A stretch of DNA of 64,000 nt from Monodelphis domestica (GCF_027887165.1 NC_077235.1:16468383-16532382), one strand, 5' to 3'. Shown: positions 46,426 through 60,974, counted from the first letter of the stretch. Numbers and translations are program-made. Notes: generated by a model from the sequence alone, not told the origin.

Positions 46426-49400
46426 GCACATTCTCATTGATGCATGGCATCAGAGTTTCACCATTATTGGATAGATTCAAACTTTGAAACACCAGGCAGA
46501 GTCACCTATTAGTTGTTCGGGAGTGGCAGAGATACTGCTTACTCAAATGACAAAAAGGGGTCCCAGTACTGATGTTCGTCTAAACCCAAAAGTAAGAATG
46601 CAAGTTGCAACATTCCATGTACAACATCGGTCTTGGCCATTTAATTTTGCAAATGTGCTAGGTAAAATGGAGAATCCTCTTCCTAGAGCTGGAATCTTTC
46701 AAACTGTGAATTTCTCTATAATTGTTTTTTCAAAAGTAACATCCTTGAACTCGTTAACTTGGAAATAATGCCAAACTATCAAATAGTCAGAAAAACTCAA
46801 ATCTTTAACCACAATTTCACCTTCAAATCAATGTTGAAATTCATATTTAAAAGTTTCAAACAAGCACACAGACACACAAATACACACCCACACCCACACC
46901 CTCTACCCCCGACACACACACATACACACCCTCCCAATCTAACTTTGGGGACGTGGGGATGTTCGGGATAAAAAACTGTTTTCATTCCCCTTTAACTCCT
47001 GAACAAATATAATCATGCTAGTCCGTAGACCAAAATGATTGTTAAAATAAGCCCCATATCTTAGCCCTTGCCTTTCTGAGGATTTTATCATAGGATGACA
47101 GAACATTTGATCAAACAGGAGAAAAGTGGGAAGTAACTTAAAATAGGGGAGAAAAGCTCCCTAATTTGAATACAAATGTCAGGTATAAGTTGGTAATGAT
47201 CAGCAGTCAGCTGTAGAACTTGATCGAAACTTAGCTAAGCCATTCCTCAGTCCTTCCATTGGCCCTTGTGACTGTATCCTAACCCATTTTCCTCCATAGC
47301 ATTCATTTTCCCCATGATCTTTCCAAAGAATTCACCTATAGATCTGAATTCTCTCTCGACATGTTAAGATTATCTTTCTTACTACTAATTCCTTCTAGGC
47401 TCCATCATTTCTTTCCTAACGTCTCCTGATTCGACTTTGAGACAACCCAGCACTCTGGAATCTTTGCTGCGACTTCTCCAATGGACAGATGTTCCGTTCC
47501 ATCCTCTTAAAGAGGTAAAGTGCTCCTATTTTCAACTTTCCTCCTTCAACTCAGAATGGAAACTAAGTCTGTCCTTTCTAGGTTCTCTACTTAATGGGCC
47601 TTGGCTCCAGGTAAATAGAATTCTCAGGAGAAATAAATGGCCAATTTTCCCTCTGCTGTAGAATTATTTCTCAAGTCAATGAAAAGGATAGGAAACAATC
47701 CTTCTCCAGATTCCGTACGTTGGGGACTCCTTCGTATATCTCTTAAAGATGTCACCTTGAGTAATACTTCAGATTCTGGGCTGCAGTAAATTCTGGTCTA
47801 GGCTTTTGGCTCCTATGAATCCTCTTCAGGCAAATCTTCCCTGTCATATGTTTTTATCTCTTCACCCCCATACCAGAACTGGGGGAGGGAGGGGTAAAAT
47901 CCCAGGGCATTCATAGAAATGTCTTAGGAATTTCCCAGGTCTCTTTCTCAAGCTGTCCTGTGCCAAAGATCATCAGAAATAATGCACACAAAACCATCAG
48001 TTTTCTCCACTTCGAAAGGAAAATTAGTTCTCCTTATTCCCTGGTCTTTTCAAACAAAAACTTATCTGTTGAAATGGTTGCACTCTGGAAATTGACCTTC
48101 AAAATGCCCCAAATCAGGTTATTGTAGATGATGCTTTTCCTTTCTCAAAAACTCAAACTGGTAACATTTTCTCTCCAAAAACAAAACTTAGGGTTACTAA
48201 GGAAGAGGTTCAAAATTTCCTCTAACTAGGAACACCTCTACTATTCCCTTCCCTTTTTTCATTTTTTACTCTCTAATTTCCTTTGGGCTGCCAATTTGCC
48301 TTTCTCTTCTCCTTGCCTCAAAGCACTTTGGCCTATGGCTAAAGCTGCTCTTAGAGAGGAAATTTGTGGCTCATATTAAAAATGTTCCGGGTTTCCTTAG
48401 CATTAAAAGCAAAGCATTCCCCCCCGTATTTCATGTCCTTTGACAACAATTTAAAGACTAGTCAGGTCTGTAGTTGCCCATCCTCAAATGAACATTCTTT
48501 ACTCCAGAAATCACACACACACACACATACACACACACACACACACACACAGAGTAAACTGAAAAAAAAAACCACTCCTGTTCTTTAAAAACAAATACCA
48601 GCTTGACAAAAATGTGAAATGACTGCACTCAAATAACCAAGTTAATACCTCAAAGGAAATGCATCTTATTGGCAATAATCAAAATTTCCTATACTTGATA
48701 TACACGATTTCACACATTAGTCCTAGCAAAACTTGGGAAGAAAAGATTAGACAGTAAAGTCAAGAATTTCTGGACCTCCTTTGGCTTTCAGCTCCATAAT
48801 CCCCTGCGCAGATGGCCAGCTCCTCCCCTCCTCTCTAGCTTTTCAGAGGAATGAACTGTTGTAACCCAACTTGAAAGGCATTATTTGCTAACTTTTCTAT
48901 CACCTGCATTCAGAGGACATCCATTAGACCTTCAGCATAGCCCAAACCCCAGAGAGCCTTGAGATGATACCGAGAACTTACATTCTTCAGCTTCTAGAGG
49001 AAGCTCTTTCATAAACTAAATTTGATAACTCTTTAGACCTTAAGCCCTGACATTTCAATTCATGAGTAAACTCTCTCTATTTTAATAGCCTTAAAGGAGT
49101 TACTCAGACCCTCTAGAGAAAGCTCTGGCTCTCACACTCCAACTCAAGCTTCCCATTTAAAACTTTCAGTCAACCATTCACGCATGTCACCTATACTATC
49201 CTCCCTCTTCCTTCTACTAGAAATAGTACTTCACTCACATACACAGGTTCCAACACTCAGTCACACACAGAACTTAGTCAATAGTGGAGCTTGTGGTCAG
49301 GTTGGATTGGGCTCCATTTTGGCCGACTTACCTTGGAACCAGATTTGATTGATGTTCCACACTTTTTCTAACATTCCCAGGTACCTGGTCCATCATATAT

Positions 49401-49718
49401 CATATATATAACTATGTACATGTATGAATATGACCTTGGCAGCAGTCCCCCTGGGATATAGGCTCGGGCATGCATGGAAAAGCGATTGCCCACTTGCTTC
49501 CTAATTAAAGAGAGGTTCCTTTGTCAAGAGTTTAGCTTAACTAACTAAACCCTCCCAGCTTATTCGTGACTGAGCTCAATGGGTTCTTCTGGGTACCTCA
49601 CATCTGGTGGTCAAACTAGCTGGAGGTTTAGGTAGCCATAAGTTGGCCATCTGGCCTGTCTTGCCATTTGTTGACATGGAAATGGCACAGAACTCTCAAA
49701 TACTCTGAGAAACCCAGT
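46426..49718. repeat. P module, complete (duplicate)
   Basis: Same content as 38346-41640, including (CA)n at 48512-48551 and the tail donor (+ 49326-49331). Confidence 0.85.
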
Positions 49719-50813
49719 CTTGAATCAGGATAGGGATAAATCCCATAATATATTCTTTACTCAGAGTCTGGCGCCACAACTTTTCCAGGGCATAAACCCT
49801 TCACTCTGTGGATATTATCCCTGGGAGAGCTACCAGGTTAGGTGATAACTCCAAGTAAAAAAAATTTGGGGAACCACATGGAGGAAATCCAGGAGCTGGG
49901 AAAGATGAGTGTCATTACTGTATCTACAAAGGACATCACTGACAGTATACAATCAAGCTTAGGAAAGGAATCCTAGCCAAAGGCAAGGGTCTAAGAGAGG
50001 GGGCTGCTTACAGTGGATACTGAAGAATGGTCCCTGCCAGCTATGGATCTTCTTGGGAAAGGGTCTCTTCATACAATAGGGGAGAGTACCTAACTAGGAT
50101 TGTCATTCACCTAAGGGTTGCCCACTCAGTCTGAAACTGCTCACCTGGGATTCCCTTCAGGGTGGATTCCCATGGGAACAGGGAACAAGTACAATCTTTG
50201 GGGTCTCCAACCTACAAGCTCCTCCTGATACCTGGGCTTCACCAGATCCCACTAGGCCCCAAGTATGTGGTTTCTAGATTCCATGTTGACACACCTTATT
50301 GCTGATGCTGTGAATACATTCACTGCATTCAGTGAGGAAAAGTAGGAGCTGTATTTGCCAATGGTGGCCATTAATGCAGGCACACTATGGTTTTTTACTG
50401 GAAACACAATTGCTTACAGTTTGACACGTGATGAAGATCATAGCACAGACTTGTAAAATCCCATGTGATTCCTTTTCTGTTGTTTATCTGGTTATTTGTT
50501 AAAAAGCAGTAAAAATTACAGGAATGTAAGATGTAGAACATGTTCTGTGGATTCACACCACCATGAATCCTATCTTGCAAAGACTGAGTTAAAATTTGAG
50601 AACACACTTTTGCTCTCACAACAATCTCCCCATTCCCCTCTCTGAGGAAATGTCAAAGGTCAATGGACTTCCCGGTGTTCCTGTTGTCAACCTGGAATCT
50701 AGAAGCCCCAAACTTGTGGCCTATACGGGTCTGGTGTAGCCTGGGTTTCCGGAGGAGCTTGTAAGTTGGAGACCCCAAAGTTTGTACTTGTTCCCTGATC
50801 CCGTGAGAATCCA
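49719..50813. repeat. Q module (duplicate)
   Basis: Same as 41641-42735, with one substitution noted near 50596. Arms at about 50163-50290 and 50683-50813. Confidence 0.8.
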
Positions 50814-51428
50814 GAGAGATAGAGACAGACAAACAGAAAGACAGATAGGCAGGCTGACTGGCAGATGGGTAGTCAGATAGGTAGGAGGGCAGATAGATGG
50901 ATATAAAGATAGCACATAGAGAGACACATAGTCAGACAGAGGGATAAGAAAGGCATGGAGACAGACAGATAGGGAGACAAATAGGAAGATAGAAGCAAAA
51001 GACATAGAAACACAAACAGAATGAGAGATAGTCAGAGACATTGAATATCGGGGAGTGAAACAACACAAAAGACAGAGAGAGATAGATGGAAGGACAGACC
51101 GAGGGTAGATGGAATGGAGAGACAGACAGGCTGAGAGAGACACAGAAAATCAGGCAGATGGATAGACAGACAGAAGGGGATAGACAGATAGCAATAGAGA
51201 TAGATCAGTAGACTGATATATAAAAAGAATTATAGAGAAACGGAGTGACAGACGCATAGAGAAGGATCGACAGATATACAGAAAGACTGAGAGATGGACT
51301 AGTTTCTCTGTCATTTTGTCTATCTGTTTTCCTTTCTGTGTATCTAAAAGTCTGTCTCACTGTATGTGCAACTGTCAATCTACCTATCTATCCATATTTT
51401 TATCTGTCTCTATCTTTTTGTCTGTCTG

Positions 51429-51479
<51 letters not shown>

Positions 51480-51510
51480 CTATGTATTTCTGTCGGTGTA
51501 GTCTATGTAT
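50814..51510. repeat. S1 block (duplicate)
   Basis: Same as 42736-43432, with (TCTA)n at about 51424-51478 unchanged in length class. Confidence 0.9.
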
Positions 51511-52144
51511 TGTTAACTTGGAACTAACATGGAACTATTAAATAGTCAGAAAACCCAAGTCTTTACTCAGGATAGGAATAAGTCCAATTTGGCCCTTTAC
51601 TCAGAGTCGGGGCACAAGCTTTTCAGGGTGCAAACCCTGGACTCTGGGGATCTTATCCCAGGGAGCTCCACAACGCTAGATGACAACTCCGAGGAACACA
51701 AGCTTTTGGGGAACCTATATACCATTTGGGAAAAGGAGGGGCAGGGAAAGATGACTGACATCACTATGGCTACAAAGAAAATGGGAGTGTTCAAACTACA
51801 GTGACAAGATACAATGGAGCTAGGGAAAAGAATCATAGGCAGAAGCTAGGGTGCAAGAGAAGGGGGATGCTTACAATAGTTACTAAAGGATGGTTCATGC
51901 CCAGGTCTGGCCTTCCTGAGAAAGGTTCTAATACAATAGGGGAAGCTACCTAAAACAAAGAATGTGCTTAGCATATGCTTATCTCACCCAGGCTCATCAT
52001 TTCCCTTCAGGGTAGATTTCTCTTGGGAACAGGGAACAAGGACAAGCTTTTGGAGTCTCCAATCTACAGGCTAAATCTAAAATTGGGGTTCATCAGATAC
52101 CAGTGGCCACAAGATTGGGATTCCTAAATCCCACGTTGACAGTA
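51511..52144. repeat. T' module (duplicate)
   Basis: Duplicate of 43433-44065, but with clustered substitutions at about 51595-51805. Confidence 0.75.
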
Positions 52145-52178
52145 TCTATCAGCCTGCCTGTTTGTGCATGTCTCAGCC

Positions 52179-52519
52179 TGTGTGTCGGACTTTTGTGGGT
52201 TTTAAGGTGTTGAAGCGTGGCAAACTACAACCCCCAGTGTGCACCAGCAGGACCACCCATTTGAGTCCTGGCTTGTGATTGTTCTACAATTGGACCAATC
52301 CCTAGATAGAGGAGGGACAATGGCCATGACCCCTCCTTAGCACGGAATTAATACTTTTCAAGTCCAATCCCAATAAAGGAAATACTGGGCATCATTCCCT
52401 CGACTAGCATAGAAGTGGTCCAATTCAAGACAAATCCCTCCCCGGAAATAAGGAGTAAGGACCCCTGGAGCATGCTGGGAGATGCAGTCCTCCAAGCCAC
52501 AACACTTGAAAAGCCATAC
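52179..52519. mobile_element. Z1' element (duplicate)
   Basis: Left site 52224-52242, right site on the minus strand 52470-52488. Confidence 0.6.
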
Positions 52520-52648
52520 TATCTCTATGTATCTATGAAAACGGAGAGATGGACAACTGGACAGACAGAAGGACTGACAGACAGATTAGTTGCTATGATA
52601 TTCTGTCTATCTGCTTGTTGGTTGGTGCATTTATCGGTCTGTCCGTCT

Positions 52649-52984
52649 ATCTTTTGAGAGTTTTCAAATGTTGTGACCTCCTGGGGAACTACAACCCCCA
52701 GTGTGCTCCAGGAGTCCCACCCCTTTCAGTCCTGCCTTGGGAGGGCTCCCAAATTCGACCAATCCCGAGTTAGGAGAGGGACAAAGCGAATGGCCTCTCC
52801 TGAGCCCAGGATTGATCCATTTATAAGCCAATCACACACAGCAGTAGCGAGGAATATCCCTATCCCTGCCTCGGTCCAATTCAAGACCAATCCCTCCCAG
52901 GAAATGAGATGGAGGGACTGCTCCAGAACATTGCAGTGTGCAGTTCCTCAGGGCACAAGGCTACAAAACACATTCTATCTCTAG
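52649..52984. mobile_element. Z2' element (duplicate)
   Basis: Left site 52688-52706; right site degenerate. Confidence 0.55.
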
Positions 52985-53048
52985 CTCTATATCCATATAG
53001 ACTGAGAGATGGCCAAGGGGACCGACAGACAGGAGGACTGACAGACAG

Positions 53049-53219
53049 AGAGCTTCGTCAAAGGTCAATGGCATTCCCGGTTTCCCTATTGTCAACCTGG
53101 AATCAAGGAACCCAAAACTTGTGGCCTAGAAGTATCTGGTGTAGCCTGGATTTCCGGAGGAGCTTGTAGTTTGGAGCCTCCAAAGTTTGTACTTGTTCCC
53201 TGATCCCGTGAGAATCCAG
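53049..53219. repeat. Orphan Q right arm (duplicate)
   Basis: Duplicate of 44970-45140, with the same deletion junction. Confidence 0.8.
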
Positions 53220-53765
53220 AGAGATAGAGACAGACAAACAGAAAGACAGATAGGCAGGCAGACTAGCAGGTGGGTAGTCAGATAGGTAGCAGGGCAGATA
53301 GACGGATATAGAGATAGCACATAGAGAGACACATAGTCAGACATAGACAGAGATGGACAGGGGGAGAGACAGATAGAGAGGTAAATAGATAGGAAGATAG
53401 AAGAAAAAGACATAGAACCCCAAACAGACAGAATGGGAGATAGAGACATTGAAAGATTAGTAGAACAACAGAATATCAGAGAGTGAAACAAAGGGACAGA
53501 CAGAGACAGATAGATGGAAGGACAGACTGAGGGAAGGTGGAACGGAGTGATAGACAGAGAGACACAGAAATTCAGACAGATGGATTGTCAGACAGACAGG
53601 GATAGACAGATGGCAATACAGATAGATAGATACAGCTAGATCAAAAGATTAATATATAGACAGAATTAGAGAAAAACAGATTGAGAGACACAGAAAGATG
53701 GATCGACAGACATACAAAAGAACTGACAGATGGACTAGTTTCTCTGTCGTTTTGTCTATCTTCCT
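53220..53765. repeat. S1 purine half fused to L1 (duplicate)
   Basis: Duplicate of 45141-45680 with several small differences. Confidence 0.85.
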
Positions 53766-54620
53766 GTCTTTTATTTATTTCTTTATTCAGCACTTGTCTT
53801 TTTTATTGCTTTTCATTTTTTATTCAGTCATTTTAGCCCATTATTCCTCCTCGGTGACAAGAATCATATTCTTTCCACCCTTCCCCAAGCTGAGGGGCGA
53901 TTCCACTGGGTATGACATGTGTCCTTGATGAGAACCTCTTTCCATGTTGCTGATGTTTGCACTAGGATGTTCATTTAGAGTCTATATCCCCAGCCTTAAC
54001 CCCCTGGACCCTTGTAATCTAGCAGTTGTTTTTCTTGGATGTTTTTACTCTCACAGTTTTCCTTGTGAATGTGGATAATGTTCTTTCTCATACATATGGG
54101 CATAGAATGACATTAATGTAGTATTCTATTCCATTCTATTGCAGCACATTGTATCCATCTCTGTGTACAATGTTCTCCTTGTTCTGCTCCTCTCACTGCA
54201 TCCATCCTGGAGGTCCTTTCAGTTCCCGTGGAATTCCTCCGGTTAATTATTCCTTTGAGCACCATAGTATTCCAGCACCAGGAGATACCAGTTTGTTCAC
54301 CCATTCCCCAATGGAAGGGCATCTCCTCCTTTTCCAATTTTTGGCTACCCCAAAGAGCCCAGCTATGAACATTCTTGTCCAAGTCTTTTTTCTTATTATC
54401 TCTTTGGGTTACAAACCCTGCAGTGCCATTGTTGGATCAAAAGGTAGACAGTCTTTTAGCGCCCTTTGGGCAGAGTCCCAAATTGCTCTCCATATGGTTG
54501 GATCAATTCCCCACTCCTCCAGCAATGCTTTCATGTCCTGACTTTGCCTCATCCCCTCAAGCATTCATTATATTCCCTTCCTGTAATATTAGCCAATCTG
54601 TGTAGCCTCCATTTTCAAGA
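53766..54620 (-). mobile_element. LINE-1 3' end
   Basis: Unlike 20220, 37625 and 45681 it retains the stretch corresponding to 27120-27290 (here ~54095-54215). The minus-strand frame at 54113-54382 carries the decayed ORF2p C-terminus. It is the outer homologue of the crossover. Confidence 0.8.
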
Positions 54621-56718
54621 GGAGACACATTCTCATTTATACATGGCATCAGAGTGACCACATTATTGGATAGATTCAAACTTTGAAACACCAGGCAGTG
54701 TCACCTATTAGTTGTTCGGAATTGCAGAGGTACTGCTTACTCATATGACAAAAAGAGTTCCCAGTACTGATGTTAGTCTAAACCCTATACCAGGAATGCA
54801 AGTTGAAATGTTCCATTTAGACTATCAGTCTTGGCCATTAAATTTTGTAAGTGTGCTAGGCAAAATGGAGAATCCTCTTCCTAGTGCCGGAATCTCCTAA
54901 ACTGTGAATTTCTCTAACTGTTCTTTCAAAAGTAACTTGGAAATAATGCTGAACTTTCAAATCGTCAGAAGAACCCAAGTCCTTACCCATAATTTCACCT
55001 TCAAAACAAGTTTGAACTTCAAATACGTAAGTTTCAAAATTGAAATTAGCTCAAAAATTCTCCAGATTAGAAATGTGATACTCATACACACACACGCGCG
55101 CACACGCACACCCCCTCCCAACCTAACTTTGGGGAGGTTCAGAAGCGAGGGATTGGAAAACTGCTTTCATTCCTCTTTAACTCCTGAAAATAATTAATCA
55201 TGCAAGTCTGTAGATCAAAATGATTGCTAAATTAATCCCCTTATTCGAAGTCTTGCCTCTCTGAGGATTTCATCATAGGATGACAGAATATTTGTTTTAA
55301 CAAGAGAAAAGTGAGAAATAACTTAAAATGGGGGAGAAAAGCTCCCTAATTTGGAAAAAGAATGTCAGGTATAAGTTGGTAATGATCAGCAGTCAGCTGT
55401 ACAGCTTGACAGACACTTAGCTGAGCCAATCCTCAGTCCTTCCATTGGCCCTTGTGACTGTATCCTAACCCATTTTCCCCCATAGCATTTCTTTTCCCCA
55501 CGATCGTCCCATAGAATTCACCTATAGATCTCAATTCTCTCTCGCCATGCTAAGATTATCTTTCTTACTACCAATACCTTCTAGGCTCCATCATTTCTTT
55601 CCTAACGTCTTCTGATTCGACTTTGAGACAACCCAGCACTCTGGAATCTTTGCTGCAACTTCTCCAATGGACAGATGTTCCTTTCCATCCTCTTAACAAG
55701 GTAAAATGCTCCTATTTTCAACTTTCCTTCTTCAACTCAGTCTGGGGACTAACTCAGTCCTTTCTAGGTTCTCTAGTTAAAGAGCCTTGGCTCCAGGTAA
55801 ATAGAATTCTCAGGGGAAACCAAATAAGCAGTTCTTCCCTCTGCTGCAGAAGTATTTCTCACATCAATTAAAATGACAGGACACAATCCTTCTCTGGATT
55901 CCGTATCGTGGGATCTCCTTTGGATTTCTCCTAAAGATGTCTCCTTGAGGAGTTCTTCAGATTCTGGCCTGCAGGAAAACCTGGTCCAGGATTTTGCGTC
56001 CTAAGAAACATCCTGAGGGACATCTTCACTTTCATAGGTTTTCATATCTTCACCCCTCTTCCAGAACTGTGTGTGTGTGGGGGAAATCCAGGGTGTTACT
56101 AGAAATGTCTTAGGAGTTTCCCAGGTGGGGAATTCCTTTCTCTATTTGAGGTCATGTGCCAATGATCATCAGAAATAATGCACACAAAACCATTAGTTCT
56201 TTCTACTTCAAAAGGAAAATTAGTTCTCCTTATTCCCTGGTCTTTTCAAGCAAAAATTTATCTATTGGAATGGTTGCACTCGGAAAATTGACCTACAAAA
56301 TGCCCCAAATCAGGTAATAGTTGATGATGCTTTTCTTTTTTCAAAAACTCAAACTCCTAACATTTCCTCTCCAAAAACAACATTTAGGGTTCTGAAGGAA
56401 AAGGTTCACAATTACCTCTAACTAGGAACACCTCTACTATTCATTCTCTTTTTCTTTTTTTACTCCAATTTCCTTTGGGCTGCCAATTTGCCTTTCTCTT
56501 CACCTTGCGTCAAAGGACGTTCGCCTATGACTAAAGCTGATCCTAGAGAGGAAGTTTGTGGCTCAATTAAAAAATATTCAGTTTCATTGGCTTTTAAAAC
56601 AACATTTTCCCCCCCATATTTCGTGTTCTTTAACAGCAGTTGAAGGACCAGTAAGGTCCGTAGTTACCCTTCCGGAAATGAAATTTTTTTTACTCCACAA
56701 ATCACTCACCCTCACCCT

Positions 56719-56766
<48 letters not shown>

Positions 56767-57890
56767 CACGGTAATCTGAAAAAATTAACCCTAACTCTTT
56801 GAAAACAAATACCAGCTTGATAAAAATGTGAAATGACTGCATACAAATAACCAACTTAATACCTCGAGGACAATGCATCTTATTGGCAGTACTCAATATT
56901 TACTGCACTTGATATACACGATTTCACACATTAGTCCTAGCTAAACTTGGGAAGAAAAGATCAGACTGTAAAGTCAAGAACTTCAGGACCTCCTTTGGCC
57001 TTCTGTTTCATAATCCCCTGCGCAGATGGCCAGGTCCTGCCCTTGTCTCTAGCTTTTCAGAGGAAAGAACTGTTGTAACACAACTTGATAGAAATTATTT
57101 GCTAACTTTTCTATCACCTGCATGTAGAAGAAATCCATTAGACATACGGTATAGCCCAAACCGCACGGAACATTGAGAAGAAACGGAGAACTCAATTTCT
57201 TCAGCTTCCTTGAGAAGCTCTTTCATACATCAAATTTGATAACTCTTTAGACCCTAAGCCCTGACGTTTAAATTCATGCAGAAACTTTCTCTATTATAGT
57301 AGCCTTAAAGCAGTTACTCAGACAAAGTAGTGAACACTCTGGCTCTCACACTCCAACTCAAGCTTCCCATTCAACGCTTTCAGCCAAACATACATGCATG
57401 TCACCTATACTATCGTCGCTCTTCCTTCTACAGGAAATACTGCTTCACTCACCTACACAGTTACCAACACTCAGTCACACACAAAACTTAGTCAATGGTG
57501 GAGCTTCTGGTAAGATTGAACTAGGCTCCATTTTGGCCAATGTACCTTGGAAACAGTTTCGATTGATGTTGAACACTCCTTCTAAAATTCCCAGGTACCT
57601 GGTCCTTCATATATCACATATATAATTATGTCCAGATGTGAACATTTACTTGGCAGCAAGCCCACTAGGGTATAAGCTGGGGCATGCACTTAATGCGATT
57701 GCCTAGTTGTTGCCTGATTAAAGAGAGGTTCCTTTGCCGAGAGTTTGGCTTACCTATCCGAAACCACACAGCTGATTCCTGACTGTACTCAATGGATTCT
57801 TGCGTGTACCTCATATCTGATGGTCAAACTGGCTAGAGGTTTAGGCAGCCAAAACTTGGGCATTCGGGCTGGCTCGCCCTTTGTTGACTT
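54621..57890. repeat. P module, complete
   Basis: Short CA/CG tract at about 55086-55112 and (CA)n at 56720-56764. The exon-like segment starts near 55593. The minus-strand tail donor is lost (+ ATGTAC at 57540-57545). Confidence 0.8.
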
Positions 57891-59008
57891 GGAAATAACA
57901 CAGAACTCTCAAATAGTCTGAAAACCAAGTCTTGAATCAGCATAAGGATAAATCCCACATTGTATACAAGGCATAAACCCTGGATTCTGGGGATGTTATC
58001 CCTGAGAGGGCCACCAGGCTAGGTGAGAACTCCTAGGAACAAAAGAATTTGGGGGAACCTCTCTACCATATGGATGAAATCCAGGAGCAGGGAAAGATGA
58101 GTGACAATGCTGTATCTACAAAGGAAATCACTGACAAGATACAGTGAAACTTAGGAAAGGTATCTTAGCCAAAGTTTAGGGACAAGAGAGGGGGCTGCTT
58201 ACAAAGGATACTGAAAAATGGTATCTGCCTGGTGTGGATCTTCTTGGGAAAAGGTCTCTTGATACAGTAGGGGAGAATACCTAACGAGGATTGTCATTCA
58301 CCTGTGGGTCCCCCACTCAGTCTGTACCTGTTCACCTGGGATTCCCTTCAGGGTGGGTTCCCATGGGAACAGGGAACAAGTACAATCTTTGGAGTCTCCA
58401 ACCTACAAGCTCTTCCTGAAACCTGGGAGTCACCAGATCCCACTAGGCCCCAAGTTTGTGGTTTCAAGATTCCATGTTGACACACCTTATTGCTGATGCT
58501 GTGAATACATTCACTGCATTAAATCAAGAGACGCACTAGCTGTATTTGGCAATGGTGGCCGTTAATGGAGGCAAAGTATGGTTTTTTGTAGGAAAAAGAA
58601 TTGCTTGCAGTTTGACACATAATGAAGATCATAGCACAGACTAATAAAATGCCATATGATTCATTGTCTGTTATTTATCTGGTTATTTGTTACACAGCTG
58701 TAAAAATTACAGGAATGTAAGATGCATAACGTGTTCTCTTGATTGCCACCACCGTGAATCCTATCCTATCTTGCAAAGACAGAGTTAAAATTTTAGAACA
58801 AACTTTTGCTCTCACACCAATCTCTCCAATCCCCTCTCTGAGGATATATCAAAGGTCAATGGACTTCCAGGTGTTCCTATTGTCAACCTGGAATCAAGAA
58901 GCCTCAGACTTGTGGCCTAGAGGGATCTGGAGTAGCCTGGGTTTCCGGAGGAGCTTGTGGGTTGGAGACACCAAAGTTTGTACCTGTTTCCTGATCCCGT
59001 GAGAATCC
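57891..59008. repeat. Q module, complete
   Basis: A small deletion removes the segment after CCCACATTGTATAC near 57966. Arms at about 58353-58482 and 58879-59008. Confidence 0.8.
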
Positions 59009-59802
59009 AGAGAGATAGAGACAGACAAACCGAAAGACAGATGGGCAGGATGACTGGCAGATGAGTAGTCAGATAGGTAGGATTGCAGATAGATGGATAT
59101 AGAGATAGCACATAGAGAGACACATAGTCATACAGAGACAGAGAGATAGACAGGCAGGCAGGCAGACAGATCGAGATAAATAGATAGGACGATAGAACGA
59201 AAAGACATAGAAACACAGACAGAATGACAGAGACATTGAAAGATTAAAAAACATCAGAATATCTGAGAGTGATACAAAGGGACAGACAGAGACAGCTAGA
59301 TGGAAGGATAGATCAAGGGAAGATGGAATGGTGAGACAGACAAACTGAGAGAGACACAGAAATTCAGGCAGATGGATAGACAGGTAGACAGGGATAGACA
59401 GATAGCAATAAAGATAGATAGATACAGCTAGATCAATAGATTGATATAGAGAGAGAATGAGAGAAAAACAGACTGAGAGACACAGATAGGTGGATCGACA
59501 GACATACAGAAGGACTAAGAGATGGACTAGTTTCTCTGCCTTTTTGTCTATCTGCCTGCCTGTCTGTGTGTCTATCAGCCTGTCCTTCTGTCTATAAGTA
59601 CCATCTGGCTATATCTATGTTTCCATGTCTTTATGGATGTATATACGAATCTATCTATCTATCTGACTGTCTGTGTAGCTTATGAATCTGTCTGTATTTC
59701 TGCCAGTCAGTCAGGTCTGGCTATATATCATTTTGTGTGTTTTTATGTATCTGTTTATGTATCTCTCTATGTATCTGTGTATCTCTCTATGTATCTAACT
59801 AT
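59009..59802. repeat. S1 block
   Basis: Purine half to about 59525, then pyrimidine half, shortened (TCTA tract only ~15 bases at 59651-59665). Confidence 0.85.
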
Positions 59803-60495
59803 TGTTGACTTGTAAAAACACAAAAGTATTAAATAGTCAATAAACTAACTCTTTAGTCAAGGAAAAGCGGGTCAGTGTGACAGTAGGGCTCTAGACAGAG
59901 CTGGGCGCCACAAGGCTACGGAGAGTCCCAGGACTGAACTCTGGTGGCTCTGGACACTGACCCCTGGGAAAGGCAATAGCACCAGATTGGACAGTTTAAA
60001 GAAGAAAAGAATTTGGGGAACTTCTCCACCATTTGGGGGAAATCCAGGGGCAGGGAAAGATGATTGACTTTGCTCAAGCTACAAAGAAAATGGGAGTGTT
60101 CAAACTCTACTGACAGCATCCAATGAAGCTCGGGAAAAGAATCACAGCTTGAGGAGAGGGTGTAAGGGAAAGGGCTGCTGACAGTGGAGACTAAAGGATG
60201 GTCCCTGATCAGGTGGGGATTTACTTGGGACAAGATCTCTGATCCCACAGGGGAGACTACCTAAAACAAAGAGGTTCCTGAGCATCTGCTTAGTCCCATT
60301 CAAGTAGAATTGCCATTCACTTGAGACTCCATTATTCAGTCTGAATGTGCTAGCCTGAGATTCCCTTCTGGGTGGCTTCTCACAGAAACAGGGAACAAGT
60401 ACAAACTTTGAGTCTTCAATTTAGAAGCTAGTCCTAACCTTGGGGTACTTCTGATCTTACTATGCTACACGTTTGAATTTTCCAGATTCCATGTT
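59803..60495. repeat. T module
   Basis: Full-length T in standard position; ends ATGTTTACACTC, a mutated GTTGACACTC. Confidence 0.8.
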
Positions 60496-60584
60496 TACAC
60501 TCTGTTTGTATATCTATCTCTCTGTCTATATATGTAATTCTTTCTTTATGATTGTCCTTCTGTCCATGTCTGTTCCTTGCTTGG

Positions 60585-60653
<69 letters not shown>

Positions 60654-60974
60654 TTCTCTCTCTTTTATATCTGTCTATCTCTGTGCTGTCTGTCTACCAA
60701 TATTTCTATATTTTCTGGGTGACTCTTTCTGCCCTCTATGTATCTCTCTGCCTGTCTGTATGTATATCTATCTATCTGTCTGCCAGCCAGTCTCTTCTGC
60801 TTATCTCTATGTATCTATGTATCTATGTATCTATGTATCTATCAATGTATCTATCGATGTATCTATCGATCTATCTATGCCTTTGTGTTCCTATCGGTGT
60901 AGTTTATGTATCTATCTGCCTGCCTGTTAGTGCATCTCTCAATCTCTGTGTATGTCATTTGTGTTTTAAAATAT
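60496..60974. repeat. S2 block, internally deleted
   Basis: (TC)n at about 60590-60663. The purine middle third is missing: the pyrimidine first part passes via (TATG/TATC)n at 60808-60880 straight into the last third. It ends with ~15 bases of Z1 left end (GTGTTTTAAAATATTGATGT) fused to a P module. Confidence 0.85.

Larger units (their letters stand above)
45913..53993. repeat. 8.08-kb tandem duplication, copy 2
   Basis: Second copy. By eye, the first ~4.6 kb differ by one inserted base (near 47901), whereas 51595-51805 carries about eight substitutions against 43517-43727. A few more indels lie in S1 near 53350 and 53595. Confidence 0.95.
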
